Below are positions 53,058 to 64,000 of a stretch of 64,000 nucleotides of DNA, one piece after another. Each line of letters starts with the position of its first letter. Within the stretch, counting starts at the first letter, position 1. A program made the position numbers and the translations under genes. The notes beneath the pieces are model-generated. The model was not told the DNA's origin. It did not search any database and was given only the letters and a program-made list of their open reading frames with translations. Source of the DNA: Progne subis subis. Its lineage: Eukaryota > Chordata > Aves > Passeriformes > Hirundinidae. The DNA is taken from NCBI GenBank assembly GCA_022316685.1, contig JAKJHU010000038.1, positions 4,754,884-4,818,883 on the forward strand, written 5' to 3'.

Positions 53058-53079
53058 GGGGGGGGCAGGGGGAGGGGGG
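53058..53079 (+). other. G-run cluster, possible G-quadruplex
   Basis: G8-CA-G5-A-G6. The first run can supply two G-tracts, so four tracts with short loops are possible. It lies in an intron and would be on the sense strand of the KCNH7 transcript. Confidence 0.5.
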
Positions 53080-54875
53080 ACCATGTATGAAGTGATAGAC
53101 CTTGTCGTTTCACTGCATGTTTTTGTAATCTGGACAGACTCTATTTAGTTCCCCAAAAGATTAAGAAATAAGTAACAATATGTTCCCAAGGCAAATAAAG
53201 CTGTTGATATAAAAAGAACTCTTATATGACCATGACTTCAAACTGACCTTCAGGTTTTCAGGCTAAAAGAAGACTACCAGCATCTAGGACAGAGGGGCAA
53301 TATAAGACCTAAAAATAAACCAAATTATTGATCTATGTGTTTTCAGCAGTCTAATTCAGCTGACACACAGCGCTGTTTACATCCTGCAATAACTCACATA
53401 CACACAACATTTCAAGGCTGTTCATTTTTTATTCTCCATAATGCAGAAAATTCTGAATAAAGGGGAAACAATTTTGATGCCTTCCAATTACACAGCAAGA
53501 TATACATATAATGGTGAAATTAGGGGGTAAGCAGGGCCAACATTTCCTGGTTAATATATGGAAAGTTTAAATTTACTCTGAAGTGAGAATCTTTTTTTTT
53601 TTCTGTTATTTGTGAATTGACACAGTTTGTACAGGAATCATTTCCCTTTCTTTACAATAATACTTAGCACCCTCATGCAATAAAATTTCATCTTTTATCG
53701 TCATTACATAATTAGGCTTTGTAATTACTATAGATGTATTTATAGAAATAGTATAAATGTGTGTAATTTCATTGTAACTTAGAAGGCATGACACACTCTG
53801 TGAAACAAACAAAAGCAAAGAAACCATGGTGAAAACTAGTAAAAATACCTCAGGCCCAGCGTGGCCATTTAAATCTGTGCCAAGGTGTCACCACAACTGG
53901 AAAGTAGTATCTTTTGCACCAGAGCAAAGAGCTATTCCAAGTGCATGGAAGCAGAAAATAAAGCCCACTGTTTTGATGATTTTCAGAAGAAAGCATAGTA
54001 TTTTCATTATAATTATTTGGTGTTGCACCAAGTTATAAAAATAAGATTCACAGTTGTGAAAGATAAACTATTCCTTCCTTACAGTAGAGCCTCTTCTTTT
54101 CGTGACAGCTGAATTGGCTCAGGCATCTGAACTGCTGCAGTGTTTTGAGAAGATTTCACAACATATGGTAGAAATGGAGCAGTAGGAAAGCCCAGCTGCT
54201 TTGCAGTATGTAACCTGGATGCATCCTTAATTAGTCCATGTCCTTCCCCCAAGATCTACTCTTCTATAAAGGAGATTACCTGATTTTGCTGAGTTGGAAA
54301 AAGTATCCACTATCTTCTGTGATTTACAGTTTTGAGTAATCAATGTTTTGTGCGATCTCTTTGTTTTTACTGTCTTGATGCTAACATGGAATGAAGCATA
54401 TGACCTTTGTTAATATTAGATCATTTGCCAAAGAAACATTCCGCTTCTGATGCTAAGAAGTGGGAGAAAATAGCCTTTCAGACTGCATCGTAATTTGTCC
54501 TGATAATAAGGAATTGGGTATAAGAACTAACACTCCACAAAGCAAACAAAGCTTATTTAAAACAAGGTGCTAGCAGCATTTAGGCAAGCCTCATTTCTTG
54601 GTCTAGAGCTATAAACATCCAAACTCCCACTCCATGGTGGATTGACCTTGGAATTTCTAAACTTGGTAGGTTACTTTGCTGAAACCATCAGTTTTGACAC
54701 CCACCAGAACAGTCTCACCATGAACAGCAAGTCAAGCCCCACAAATATCCAAAGAGCTGTGAGATCCTCTGGTGCATTTGGCATGCACAGTCCAGAATAA
54801 TAACTTTCACACATGCAGTTAGAGTTGTCTTAAAACAGCTATGAAAGAAGTCGTAGTCCCTCTTTCATGTTACCT

Positions 54876-54972
54876 TAGAACCATACAAAAATGTAGTGTG
54901 GAAGAGACCTCTAGAGGCCATCTAACCCAACCTCCTACACAAAACAGCACAACTGCTGGGTTAGATCAGGGT
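54876..54972 (-). mobile_element. CR1 LINE 3' end, antisense, degenerate
   Basis: AGAACCATACAAAAATGTAG followed by TGTGGAAGAGACCTCTAGAG GCCATCTAACCCAACCTCC follows the antisense CR1 pattern (degraded tail, then GGAAGGGACCTCTAGAGGTCATCTAGTCCAACC in related copies). Short and diverged. Confidence 0.78.
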
Positions 54973-56139
54973 CCATTTGTACCATGTTGACTCAGGACAG
55001 TTTCTATCTTTAGGAGAGCATAAGTATATATTTTCCCAGAGACTAGAGAGCAATAGCAGCTGACGTGGGGAAAGAGGAAAGGAAGAGGACAGAATGCTGT
55101 GGATCTCATGGGTCATGAAAAGCTGCTATTTTTCAAGAACATTGCTGGTGTAGCCAACATTCAGGACAATCTCTTAGAAAGAGGCAGTCCTGGGTTGTAA
55201 TTCCAGAGTAATTTGACTGTTACTCATCTTACATAAATGACCATCTGTTAAAAAAGACACAAAAATAACCCTGGGCACCACAGACTCAGACTCAGGACTC
55301 CATCCCTCTCTAAGTGCCCTACTCTCAAACGGTCTGGATTCCGAACTATGCTCTAGCGCCAGGAACCTCCCACGTACATAAAGTAGGACCAATGTTGGAT
55401 CTAGCCACAAAATGCTAGATCAAAAACCTAGACAAGAAATGTTTAGCATTTACATAAAATTATATAGTCACACCTATTAAGAGTCATTTTCCTCAGGAAA
55501 AAAAATAATGTGGTCAGCTAAGAATTTAAATTCTTTTGTCTTTTAATGTAATACTAGCTAGTACACAAAATTCTGTGTATAATCTAATGATCCATTTTTT
55601 CAAGGGAATTTGTACTCTCCCACACATCACTAATGAAAGAAATTGATGAATAAATAAATTTTAAAGAGCAGAAAGTTCTTGCAATTTGAAGGCATTCTGA
55701 TGGTGATTATAAAGCAGTTATGTTCTAACACTAATTATAAATGAGGTCCTTAAGCATATTAACAAGAAATAGCTAAGGTTATTATTTTTTTGGCTTGGGT
55801 GTGGGAAAGAAAAAAAGCATGTGGATTAGTTGTTTTTGAGGTACTGGCAGCTGAAGAAAGTATTTTCTAGTTAGAGTTTGATAGCGTTTAGCGTTTTTTT
55901 CAAAGTAGTAGAAATGTTAAGAAAAAGCAAAGACCATTAATGCTAGTCAGCATAGTTGCTGTTTGATGAATTCTGAATGCCCTCAAAATTAATAAGCCAA
56001 ATGAGAAGGTCACTTTTCTCATCTATTACCTGTCATGTGCAAAAACTAGGATAATGCTTTCGGCTTGTAGCTGCTGACAGGACCAATAGAGAAGGGCTAA
56101 CCCAGAATAGTTCAGAGTCAATGCTTAAAAAAATTAATT

Positions 56140-56163
56140 AAATAAATAAATAAATAAATAAAT
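56140..56163. repeat. (AAAT)6 microsatellite
   Basis: Six perfect AAAT units about 340 bp left of the solo LTR. Confidence 0.95.
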
Positions 56164-56495
56164 TGGAAAAAAAAAGGCGAGAGAGCTAAAGGAAGGGGGT
56201 GGGGAGAAGGAGGAACACTCCTTAAATTATACTGAGAGATCAATAAAGTCACGGCAGGGGAAAAATCAAGGATCAGATGTATGAATCCAAAATCAAATGT
56301 TCACTGAATTCCAAATATTATGTTTACAAAAAATATATACTTAATAGATAGTTGCAGTTAATAAGTCTGGAAAAATGTATTTTCAAAGCATTTATTGAGC
56401 TTCATGGGGGGGTATTGGTGTTACTGAATGTAAAATTAATGAGCATAGCACAACAAAAATCTCTAGGAAGTATTTATTAAAAGTGGCTAGTTAGG

Positions 56496-56500
56496 CCATC
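56496..56500. repeat. Left target-site duplication of the solo LTR (CCATC)
   Basis: CCATC directly abuts the TGTCATGA end of the LTR and is repeated exactly at its other end. Confidence 0.7.
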
Positions 56501-57478
56501 TGTCATGAACCAGTTTAAACACAGGAGAGTGAGGGAAGCTAACGTTCTGTGAATAACACGGATCAGACCTAGAGAGGTTTGAAATATACCCAAAAAACCT
56601 GATTAAAACCAGACAAGGCTAGGTATTGATGCCATTAAAAAATGGTATATTTTATTTAGTAGTAAAAGAGATAAAGAGAGAGGACAGAAAGAGAGAAAGG
56701 CAGAAAGATGGAAAGACGGAAAGACAGAGAGTTGTGCATGGGGAGTGGGGGGGCAGGGAGAGAGTGACAGGGGTTAAGTGGAAACATATCATCCTTCCCA
56801 GGTTCCCAACCATGTCTCCTTCTCTCCTTCCATCTGGTCTTCTTGGTGGTGAGAGTCCTGCCCCCACCACTGCTGCTGCACCAAAAGGTATAGAATCCGG
56901 CGGATTGATGTATTTTTGGCCCAGATAGGAATGCCCAGGTGCCTCCCCTAGGGGGGCTAGTTTGACATCGTCTCTTGCAACACTGTGGATCTGTTGTATC
57001 ATACTGCAGTGCTCTGGCGCAGGGTCTGGGGACCCCTTTGATGGGCCATGACACCCTTCTGCTTTCCTTCATGTGAATGCAGATTTTCCCAGGGTGAATG
57101 GGCCCCTCAGCAGAGCTCTGCGCAGAGGAGGATGGGTGTTCACTGCCTCTGACCAGAGGCTTTTTCACCACACACCCAAAACCTCTCCTATCCCCACCCT
57201 TTGGTGTGAAGGTCTGTGCCAGCCTGGGAGCTGACAGCCCAGAGCTGTGGTCTCCACCCCAAGCTGCTAAGCTTAACCCAGCTGTGAATGTATTCTTCCC
57301 CCCCCAGCCCAGACCCGAGTCACTATCTTCATCAACAAGTAGTCTGGACCTCAGTCAGAAGGCCTAACCAGGGCATGGTGGTCTTCTCTACAGCTTTTGT
57401 AATTCAGTTTTTCTGTAGTAAGCAAAAGTCCTTCATGAAGATGTTTAGGACATAAATTATAACATTCAATCTCCAACA
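56501..57478 (-). mobile_element. Solitary LTR of an endogenous retrovirus, minus strand
   Basis: A 978-bp block with + strand ends TGTCATGAAC and CTCCAACA (minus-strand TGTTGGAG...TTCATGACA, the TG...CA form of LTRs). It is flanked by identical 5-bp copies CCATC at 56496-56500 and 57479-57483. On the minus strand an AATAAA (complement of TTTATT at 56651-56656) lies about 150 bp before the 3' end, as expected for the R region. The middle is GC-richer than the intron around it and contains a purine-rich tract (about 56668-56735). No internal retroviral genes or second LTR are seen, so this is most likely a solo LTR from LTR-LTR recombination. Frames in it (for example 56656-57171 minus, 57098-57367 plus) have no recognisable domain. 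A 5-bp duplication is common for ERVL-type elements, but the family is not identified. Confidence 0.78.
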
Positions 57479-57483
57479 CCATC
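57479..57483. repeat. Right target-site duplication of the solo LTR (CCATC)
   Basis: CCATC directly follows the CCAACA end of the LTR and matches the left copy at 56496-56500. Confidence 0.7.
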
Positions 57484-60400
57484 TAAAGTGTAAAAATATA
57501 TTATAAAATTAAAATCTATCTGAAATAAAATACTGAAATTGTATGAATATTTCGCTGATATTCATAGTACCTAGAAAACTCAGTTTCTTCTTCTTGATAT
57601 TTGATTTACCTCCGGTAAGTCTGTTTTTCTTTGATAATTGAATAAATCTTGCATGGCAGCACACAGTGAAATTGTTCTTAATATACTTTAGGTTTATTTG
57701 CAAGCATAAAACTTTATTTTTTTATTCAAAGAATTGTCAGTATTACATTAAGGCAGCATCTTTTTAAATATGGAAACTCCAGTGACTACTCAATATCTTG
57801 GAAGCTGGCATGACATGGTATGTTCAGCTTCAGACAGACTGTTGAGTACACTACTACTAATAAATGAGAAACATTTATTAAATGAGAATTTCATTTCACA
57901 GCTTTACATTTTTTTTATTCTTACTGTCCATCTTATTTGAAAATGTTTTACTTTCTAAATGAATTCTATTAATTATGAAGAAACCTTTCTTTTGAGGCAA
58001 AAGAACTGCTGAGTGATATGGGCTCATATTTGAACCAATTTGTTCTGTTCAAGGAAATTTAGCTCCACTGGGTTTGTAGGTGAGTTACAAATGGAAGACT
58101 ATAAGCAAAGGAGAACAGCACCTTTTGCTGCATCTTGGTCTCTAACACTGTTCATTGCTGGGCTTGGAATTGAACAAAAAATGAGAGCCTGTGGCTTATG
58201 GCTATTCTGCAGAACTTGTTAGAGGCCAGCTAATTTATTTTGACAAATTTTGTTTGGATAGGATGCAGACTGTAGCCTCCTTGCAGGTTTTCAAAAAAAG
58301 CTTGAAAAATAAGTTTTGTCTAGGATAGTTATTTCCAGATGTATTGTGCTGTCTGTTTTCTCACTTCTTTACACCCACAATATCCAGTAAGGAAAGGAAA
58401 CTGCAGTTTGCACAGTGTGATAAATTAGTCAATATATATCTAAAAAACAATGAACATTAAGGCTTCCAGGCTTCAATTCTCGGCATTTTCATCCACTGGT
58501 TTGAGCTTTCAGTGCCTGCAGTAGCACCTTTCACAGTTTAACCTCAGTTGGTGACTAAGTATCACACAGCAGCTGCTCAGGTCCTTCCTCCACCCTCACT
58601 GGGATGGAAGGGAAAACCAGGAGTGATACTAATAGTAATTGTAAGCAAAAGAAGAGAGGAAGAGAAAAAGGGAGAGACAGTGACATAGGGAAAAAAGACC
58701 CAAGAAAAACTAGTGATACAATACAATTGCTCACTGCCTGCTGACTGATGCCAAACACATTCCCAAGCCATTATAAATCTGTCTTCCTGGTAATCCCCCT
58801 CAGTTTATAGTCTGTGCATGACGTTTTATGCTATGGACTATGCATTTGGCCCGATTGAGTCAGCTCTCCTAGCCATGCTTCCTCCCAGCTTTTTGTGCAC
58901 CTGCTCACTGACAGAGCCTGGGAGACTGAAAAGTCCATGACTTAGGATAAACATCACTTAGCAACCAAGACATCAGTGTGCTGTCTACATTATTCCCATA
59001 CTAAATCCAAAACAGGGCACTGTGTTAGCTACTAAGAAGAAAATTAACTCTCTCATAGCCAGAATCAGGACACTGGTTAAATCCTTAAATAAAACATCAT
59101 GTTCTCTCCTAAACATGAGCTTCATTTAGCGTAACACGGGCAAGTTAGAGCTTCTCAAGGATTTACTTTTGTCTCACTGATTCTGTGCTATTTTTGCTTT
59201 GTTATTGTTTCTGTTGGAATACAGAACTTATTGAAGAATCACCATAAAGATCATACCATGTCTTGCCACAATTCCCCAGAACTAAAATAAGTTTTTGCAT
59301 TGTAAAACAATAAAAGTGTCTAATGTAAGATCCAGCTACTGGCTGAGCAAAGGCGAATTTATCTGCCCACTTCTCCATGGTCACAAATCCACCTTTTTCA
59401 ATGCCTAACCAGCACAAATTGAATGGGTGGCCCTAGAAATCTGGATCATATTCTTATGTGGGTTTTACGAATGAAATATAATTTTTATCATCATATTTTC
59501 TGCATCTATGTATGCAATCTGTTCCAGTTACCCTTGCCAAATGGCTTTTTGCTTAAAATACTGATGCTCAAACTTTATAGAAGTTTGGGCAATACACTTA
59601 ACTTTCCTAACTGTGTGTCCAGAGAGGAACTTGGGCAACCTGGGCAGAATGCTAAGACTAAATATCTCCTTTAAGTGAACAAGGTTGGGATGTGCTCATT
59701 AGGCACAAAAAAAAGGAGAAACTCAGGGAAGATAATAATTTCTAAAGTAAAAAAATTTCTCCCCACCAGAACAGTTTCAATTGCAGTTCATACATTTTTT
59801 AACACTATGGGGTCTAATTACACAATGCAGATTTTCTAGAAACTGAAGTTTGCTTATTTTGCATATTATGGGGAAAAAAATGACCATGAAACTGAAAGTT
59901 AAATATGTAGATATGCATAAGGATCTTTTCTTCCTTTCTACTGTACTCCTGCCAGTTATGTCAGGAAGTACTGTAATCATAGAACCAAACTGTGAATGTA
60001 GCTACTTCATCACTCCTTGCACTTCAGAAATTCTCTATTATGCTTTTCTTTATCCAATCAAAGTGTTTAATAGCTAGCAAACCAGTCAAAATGTATAATA
60101 ATGAAAAATACGTTTTTTTCATAATATTGTAAGGATGAGATAACATCTACAAGTGCAAAATCTGCTTGTCTTATTGTCATGCTGTGAACAGATGATAGAA
60201 AATATTTTTTGATTGCTAAAAACCACACAATTATTTAAGCCCTTGTAAGAAATTTGATAGTTGATATTTTGTTTTCAGACATATAAAGGCTTGTCAGCAG
60301 CTTAGTGTTGCCAGAAGAGCAATGAATAACTCAAAAAGTCACTAGAATGTTGAAGGATAGCATTTGCTGACTTCTGAAATAATATCTCATAGATACTTTT

Positions 60401-61063
60401 AAATAAAAGTGTTACACAGCTTTTAATACATATTCTGTCATTAGGTTTTGTTAAAAAAAAAAAGTCAATATCTTTTTTGTAAATATCCTCTTTTATGATC
60501 TGTATATCCCTAATTTAAGTTTAAAGATCAGTAAAGTGCTCTCAGTAAGTCTGTGTGCTTCTAAGTGTTTCTCTGACAATGCATTATTCACCAGTGTGAA
60601 AGTAATTATATACTGACTGGCAGGAAGAGGCTCCCGAGGTTTAAGATTATATACCAATTCTTAATATTTGTATGGAAAATGAGCTATAAAAATACCTCCT
60701 CTCTTTTAATATCTAGCTTAATAAAAAATAAATTATGAGTTAGAGATATTACATATATTCAATTTTGGTGAAAGTGTCTTGTGTGATGGTAATATCCAAT
60801 AAATATTATTTCCCTGAAACCTGAACAATTTTACTTAACAAACAGGAGAAAAAGGCTGCTCTACTGCTTTAATCATGGGACAGGCATAACTTTCTTTAAC
60901 CATTTGAAGATTTCGGGTTGCTGTGTATGTAAATATGTTTAGCTGAATATGATTTATATAATTATTTGATAACTTTGTGAAAGTTTGTCATTTCATGCTC
61001 AGCAAGGCACTTAGCACTTCCAGGAAGTCCCATTGCTCTCAAACAAGATTCACATAATGACAG

Positions 61064-61092
61064 AAAAAAAAAAAAACATATATATATATATA
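61064..61092. repeat. A13 followed by (AT)7
   Basis: Thirteen A (61064-61076), one C, then ATATATATATATAT and a final A. Confidence 0.93.
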
Positions 61093-63436
61093 AAAGACCT
61101 CATTATTTTACTACAAACTGTCTCTCAGAGAATGTTTTAGCACTCAGCATTATATACAAATAGTCATATTACATAATTTTAAAGCCTTTAATAAAGACAT
61201 AAGGACAAATAGGCAAGTAATATTAACATTCCCCACCATTAGTATTTCACAAGATGTTATTTGGTAGCTTTCCTTTGAAAGACATGTAAAAATATATTTT
61301 ACAGGTAAAAATTTCTTGTAATGCTAATACATCAAAGCCTTATATAATGCTGTGTTTGCACTAAATCAAGAGCATTTCAGCTTTCTTTCAGTACTAGTGT
61401 AATCCTAATTGTTCATGTCTGCATAAGGAAGACAACCATCAAGATGACTGAAATATGAAAGTCCATTATAATCTTTTGGGGAATTAGGTAATGCCTACTA
61501 TCAGAGAGACAATGTTAATTTAAATTCCATTTGTTCATTAATACTCGTGTAATATTTATTTTCACTTGGTTTTAGATTCAGAAATCTCCTCAGCAGGTCC
61601 AGTCTGTAGATGTCTCATGGTAATGGTATGAATAGAGGGGAGAAAGAAAGAGATGTTCGTTATAGCTTGGTGCTTCAACAGAGCTAATACACAGGAGAAA
61701 AGAGAGACAGGAGATATACTTCAAGAGAAGACAGTTCCATAAAATCTATTAAAATAATTTTAAAGCTAAAGCAATACTACCTCATTTTGAGTGCATTATC
61801 ATTCAGATTTAAGGTCAGGACAACAGTCAATTACAAGAATATGGCTTTAGCTTACAAGTCTGATTCATGTTCTCATTTCTTTTCCTTTCCAAGCTTTTCC
61901 TGTCCAAAACTGTTATTAGCTTTGTTGACAAAGATCTGAAAATTAGTTCAAAACTACCTGTTAAAAGGAAGACATTTTATTGTATATTTGAATTAGATCT
62001 AAAGAGACAGATGTTCCAAATTCCTTCTCTTTTTTCCACTAGCTATGATAATGTTCACAATACAATTATCCTGGTTCAGTTTCTTCTTTTCATTTTCATA
62101 TAATTTCATATTTTGGTGTTGAGTATGCTTTATACAATGAGTTTGTTAAATAACTATTCATAGTAGATATTTCAAGCCTCGCAGCATATGACAAGCTGAT
62201 GTGTTTCTAAATTTGCTACATTCTTCCTGGCTTAAAGAGTGATCATCCTGTCAGTTCTCAAGGCTGTGTGCCTAGCATTGGACTATTGCTGGAGTGAGTG
62301 CAGCAACACATTGGCAAAATAATATTTTTTTCATGTCATACAGTATTTCCTAGAAATAAATATTTCAACATTGTATTTGAACAGGTACCATCTTCCATAG
62401 TTTTACGCAAGATGTTTTATGGATGAGATAAATGTTTATTTTAAAGTTCCTAAAGTAATTTGGAACTATATTTAGAGTTTGAACTTTATTAAATGTTTAT
62501 GAAATTCTCTTAACATGAGAGGTGCTAGGCAGTAGCTAACCTCGTTAGTACAAGATATGCTTTAATTCAGCTGTTGCAAAAGCAGCAGTGACAAAACAGT
62601 ATTTAGTACTGAATATAACTACACCATTTAAATATACATACTTTTCATATGCTAATTTATTAAGGTTTGCATCAAACATCTACATCTACTCCTCACACAG
62701 TGTGTCCATCTACTTTAAAACTGAGTTGAGTTTCTCTTAAGCCCTTATACCTCTTTTGATATTTTGTCACCTATAAACATTGCTCTTTGTTCAAATCTTC
62801 TGGATGTGCAGTACTTCTGTCTGAGATGAAAGGTGTTCCCTAGATTGTGAATATGTTACATATTCTTTGTGTGAATGTACATTAGTCACCTATCCTTTCT
62901 GTTTGGAAATATACAGTACAAAAAATATTGTAGCTTCTTAGCAGAAGTGAAAAAGGTCCAATATTTTCTGAATAACTTGCTTATTGCATTTGGTCTGTGC
63001 AACTGCAATATGTTCATGGAATGAGTTCAGTGCTTCTTGAAAGCACCAGGCATGGTTCCTGGTTCTTTTCTGTGATCGTGTTCTTTACATATCTCTATAG
63101 TCACTTGAAGAGCCTTGGTGCAGCATGTAACAACCCTGCCCTACACTTGCTCTCATGAAGTGGTAGAATAACCAGGAAACCATACTGTTAATCCGTGCAA
63201 TGGTTTGACAGAATTATTTATTTAAAAATTCATGGTGTCATTAATCATTTATTATTTCTGCTCTGATTAATTCATATATTATTATGCTACTTTGTTTCTA
63301 GGTCTTTGGTTTTCACTGTGTGCATTTGCATTCTTTAATAAATTTAGAGTGAAATGCCTCTGAACAAAATTTATGAATATACATGTGATAGCAGTAGGGG
63401 TCTCTCAGAATGTCTTGAAACTACAGTTTGAATGGT

Positions 63437-64000
63437 AGAATCATAGAATGATAGAATGGTGTGGGTTGGAAGAGATCTTAAATATTATCTCATTACAATC
63501 TCCCTGCCATGGACAGGGCTACCTTCCACTCCAGGTTGCTCAGGCCCCAACCAGCCTGGCCTGGATGTCTCTGGGTGAGACATCCATAACTTCTCTCAAC
63601 AGCCTGTCCCAGTAACTCACCATCCTCACAGTAAAGAATACTTCCTAACATCTAATCTAAACCTGTATTCTGTCACTTTAAAACCATTCCACCTTGTCCT
63701 CTTGTAAAAAACCTCTCTCTGACTTTCTTGTAGGCTCTCATTAGATACAGGAGGGTGCTGTAAGTTCTCCTTGCAGCCTTCTCTTCTCCAGGCTGAGCAA
63801 CCCTAACCCAGTCTGTCTTCATAAGAGAGGTGCTCCAGCCCCTCCTCATTCTTGTGGCCTCCCCTGGACTTGCTCCAACAGGACCATGCCCATCTCATGC
63901 AGGGGGCCCCACAGCTGCATGCAGCACTCCAGGTGGAGTCTCGTGAGAGTGGAGGGGAAAAATCACCTTCCTCAACCTGCTAGTCACACTTCTTTTGGTG
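63437..64000 (-). mobile_element. CR1 LINE copy, antisense, running off the window edge
   Basis: The copy begins with AGAATCATAGAATGATAGAA TGG and TGGGTTGGAAGAGATCTTAA, the reverse-complement CR1 3' tail. It continues through CTCCCTGCCATGGACAGGGC, CAGGCCCCAACCAGCCTGGC, CACCATCCTCACAGTAAAGA, CTTCTCTTCTCCAGGCTGAG and CCCCACAGCTGCATGCAGCA, all standard antisense CR1 3' UTR and ORF2 landmarks. It is the longest CR1 segment in the window (at least 564 bp), and its 5' side lies outside. No long frame is intact in the visible part. Confidence 0.95.

Larger units (their letters stand above)
48620..64000 (+). other. KCNH7: KCNH7 intron (5' part), upstream of the S1-bearing exon
   Basis: At least 15.4 kb of intron after donor GTAAGG; its acceptor is beyond the window. 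It contains CR1 fragments at 49482, 51009 and 54876, a solo LTR at 56501-57478, simple repeats (GTT, ATCC, AAAT, AT) and a longer antisense CR1 copy from 63437 to the right edge. No VLSLGADV-type exon and no alternative ERG1b-like first exon was seen. Confidence 0.87.

Noticed and set aside
56652..57367. Frames of 89-171 codons on both strands in a GC-rich stretch
   Set aside because: They fall inside the solo LTR, overlap each other in several frames, and show no domain. The minus-strand ones end in a low-complexity Ser/Phe/Leu tail from the purine-rich tract.
48620..64000. An ERG1b-like alternative first exon in this intron, by analogy with KCNH2
   Set aside because: No Arg-rich short leader with a following donor could be recognised, and the only GC-rich segment is explained by the LTR.

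Overview
The window is vertebrate nuclear DNA, most probably from a bird. It is AT-rich, has long introns, and carries scattered CR1 LINE fragments, several ending in the ATTCTATG-type 3' tail typical of sauropsid CR1. It also holds one solitary LTR and many short A/T tracts. There is no prokaryotic gene layout, operon or CRISPR array. Nearly all open reading frames of 60-130 codons are chance frames in introns or inside repeats.

The only gene recognised is on the + strand: an internal part of KCNH7 (ERG3, Kv11.3), an ether-a-go-go-related voltage-gated K+ channel. Four exons are seen: 25838-25993 (end of the PAS/eag domain), 40495-40923 (Ser-rich N-terminal linker), a 21-nt microexon at 44807-44827, and 48405-48619 (end of the linker, up to just before S1). 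Splice phases agree (1, 1, 1, 1, 0) and the joined frame is open. The start codon and first part of the PAS domain lie upstream of the window. The six transmembrane segments, pore and cyclic-nucleotide-binding homology domain lie downstream.

Layout: 1-25837 is the 3' part of a long intron (CR1 fragments near 144, 13868 and 15440; a perfect 51-bp tandem duplication at 19975; an A39 tract at 23691). 25994-40494 is a 14.5-kb intron with one CR1 fragment and a perfect hairpin. 40924-44806 is a 3.9-kb intron with a GC-richer block just upstream of the microexon. 44828-48404 is a 3.6-kb intron. 48620-64000 is the 5' part of the next intron, with three internal CR1 fragments, a 978-bp minus-strand solo LTR flanked by CCATC duplications, and a longer CR1 copy running off the right edge.

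The main finding is the microexon. It keeps the reading frame, adds seven residues (DNGRNVK) to the cytoplasmic linker, and has a TGC between its polypyrimidine tract and the 3' splice site, the arrangement known for SRRM4/nSR100-dependent neural microexons.
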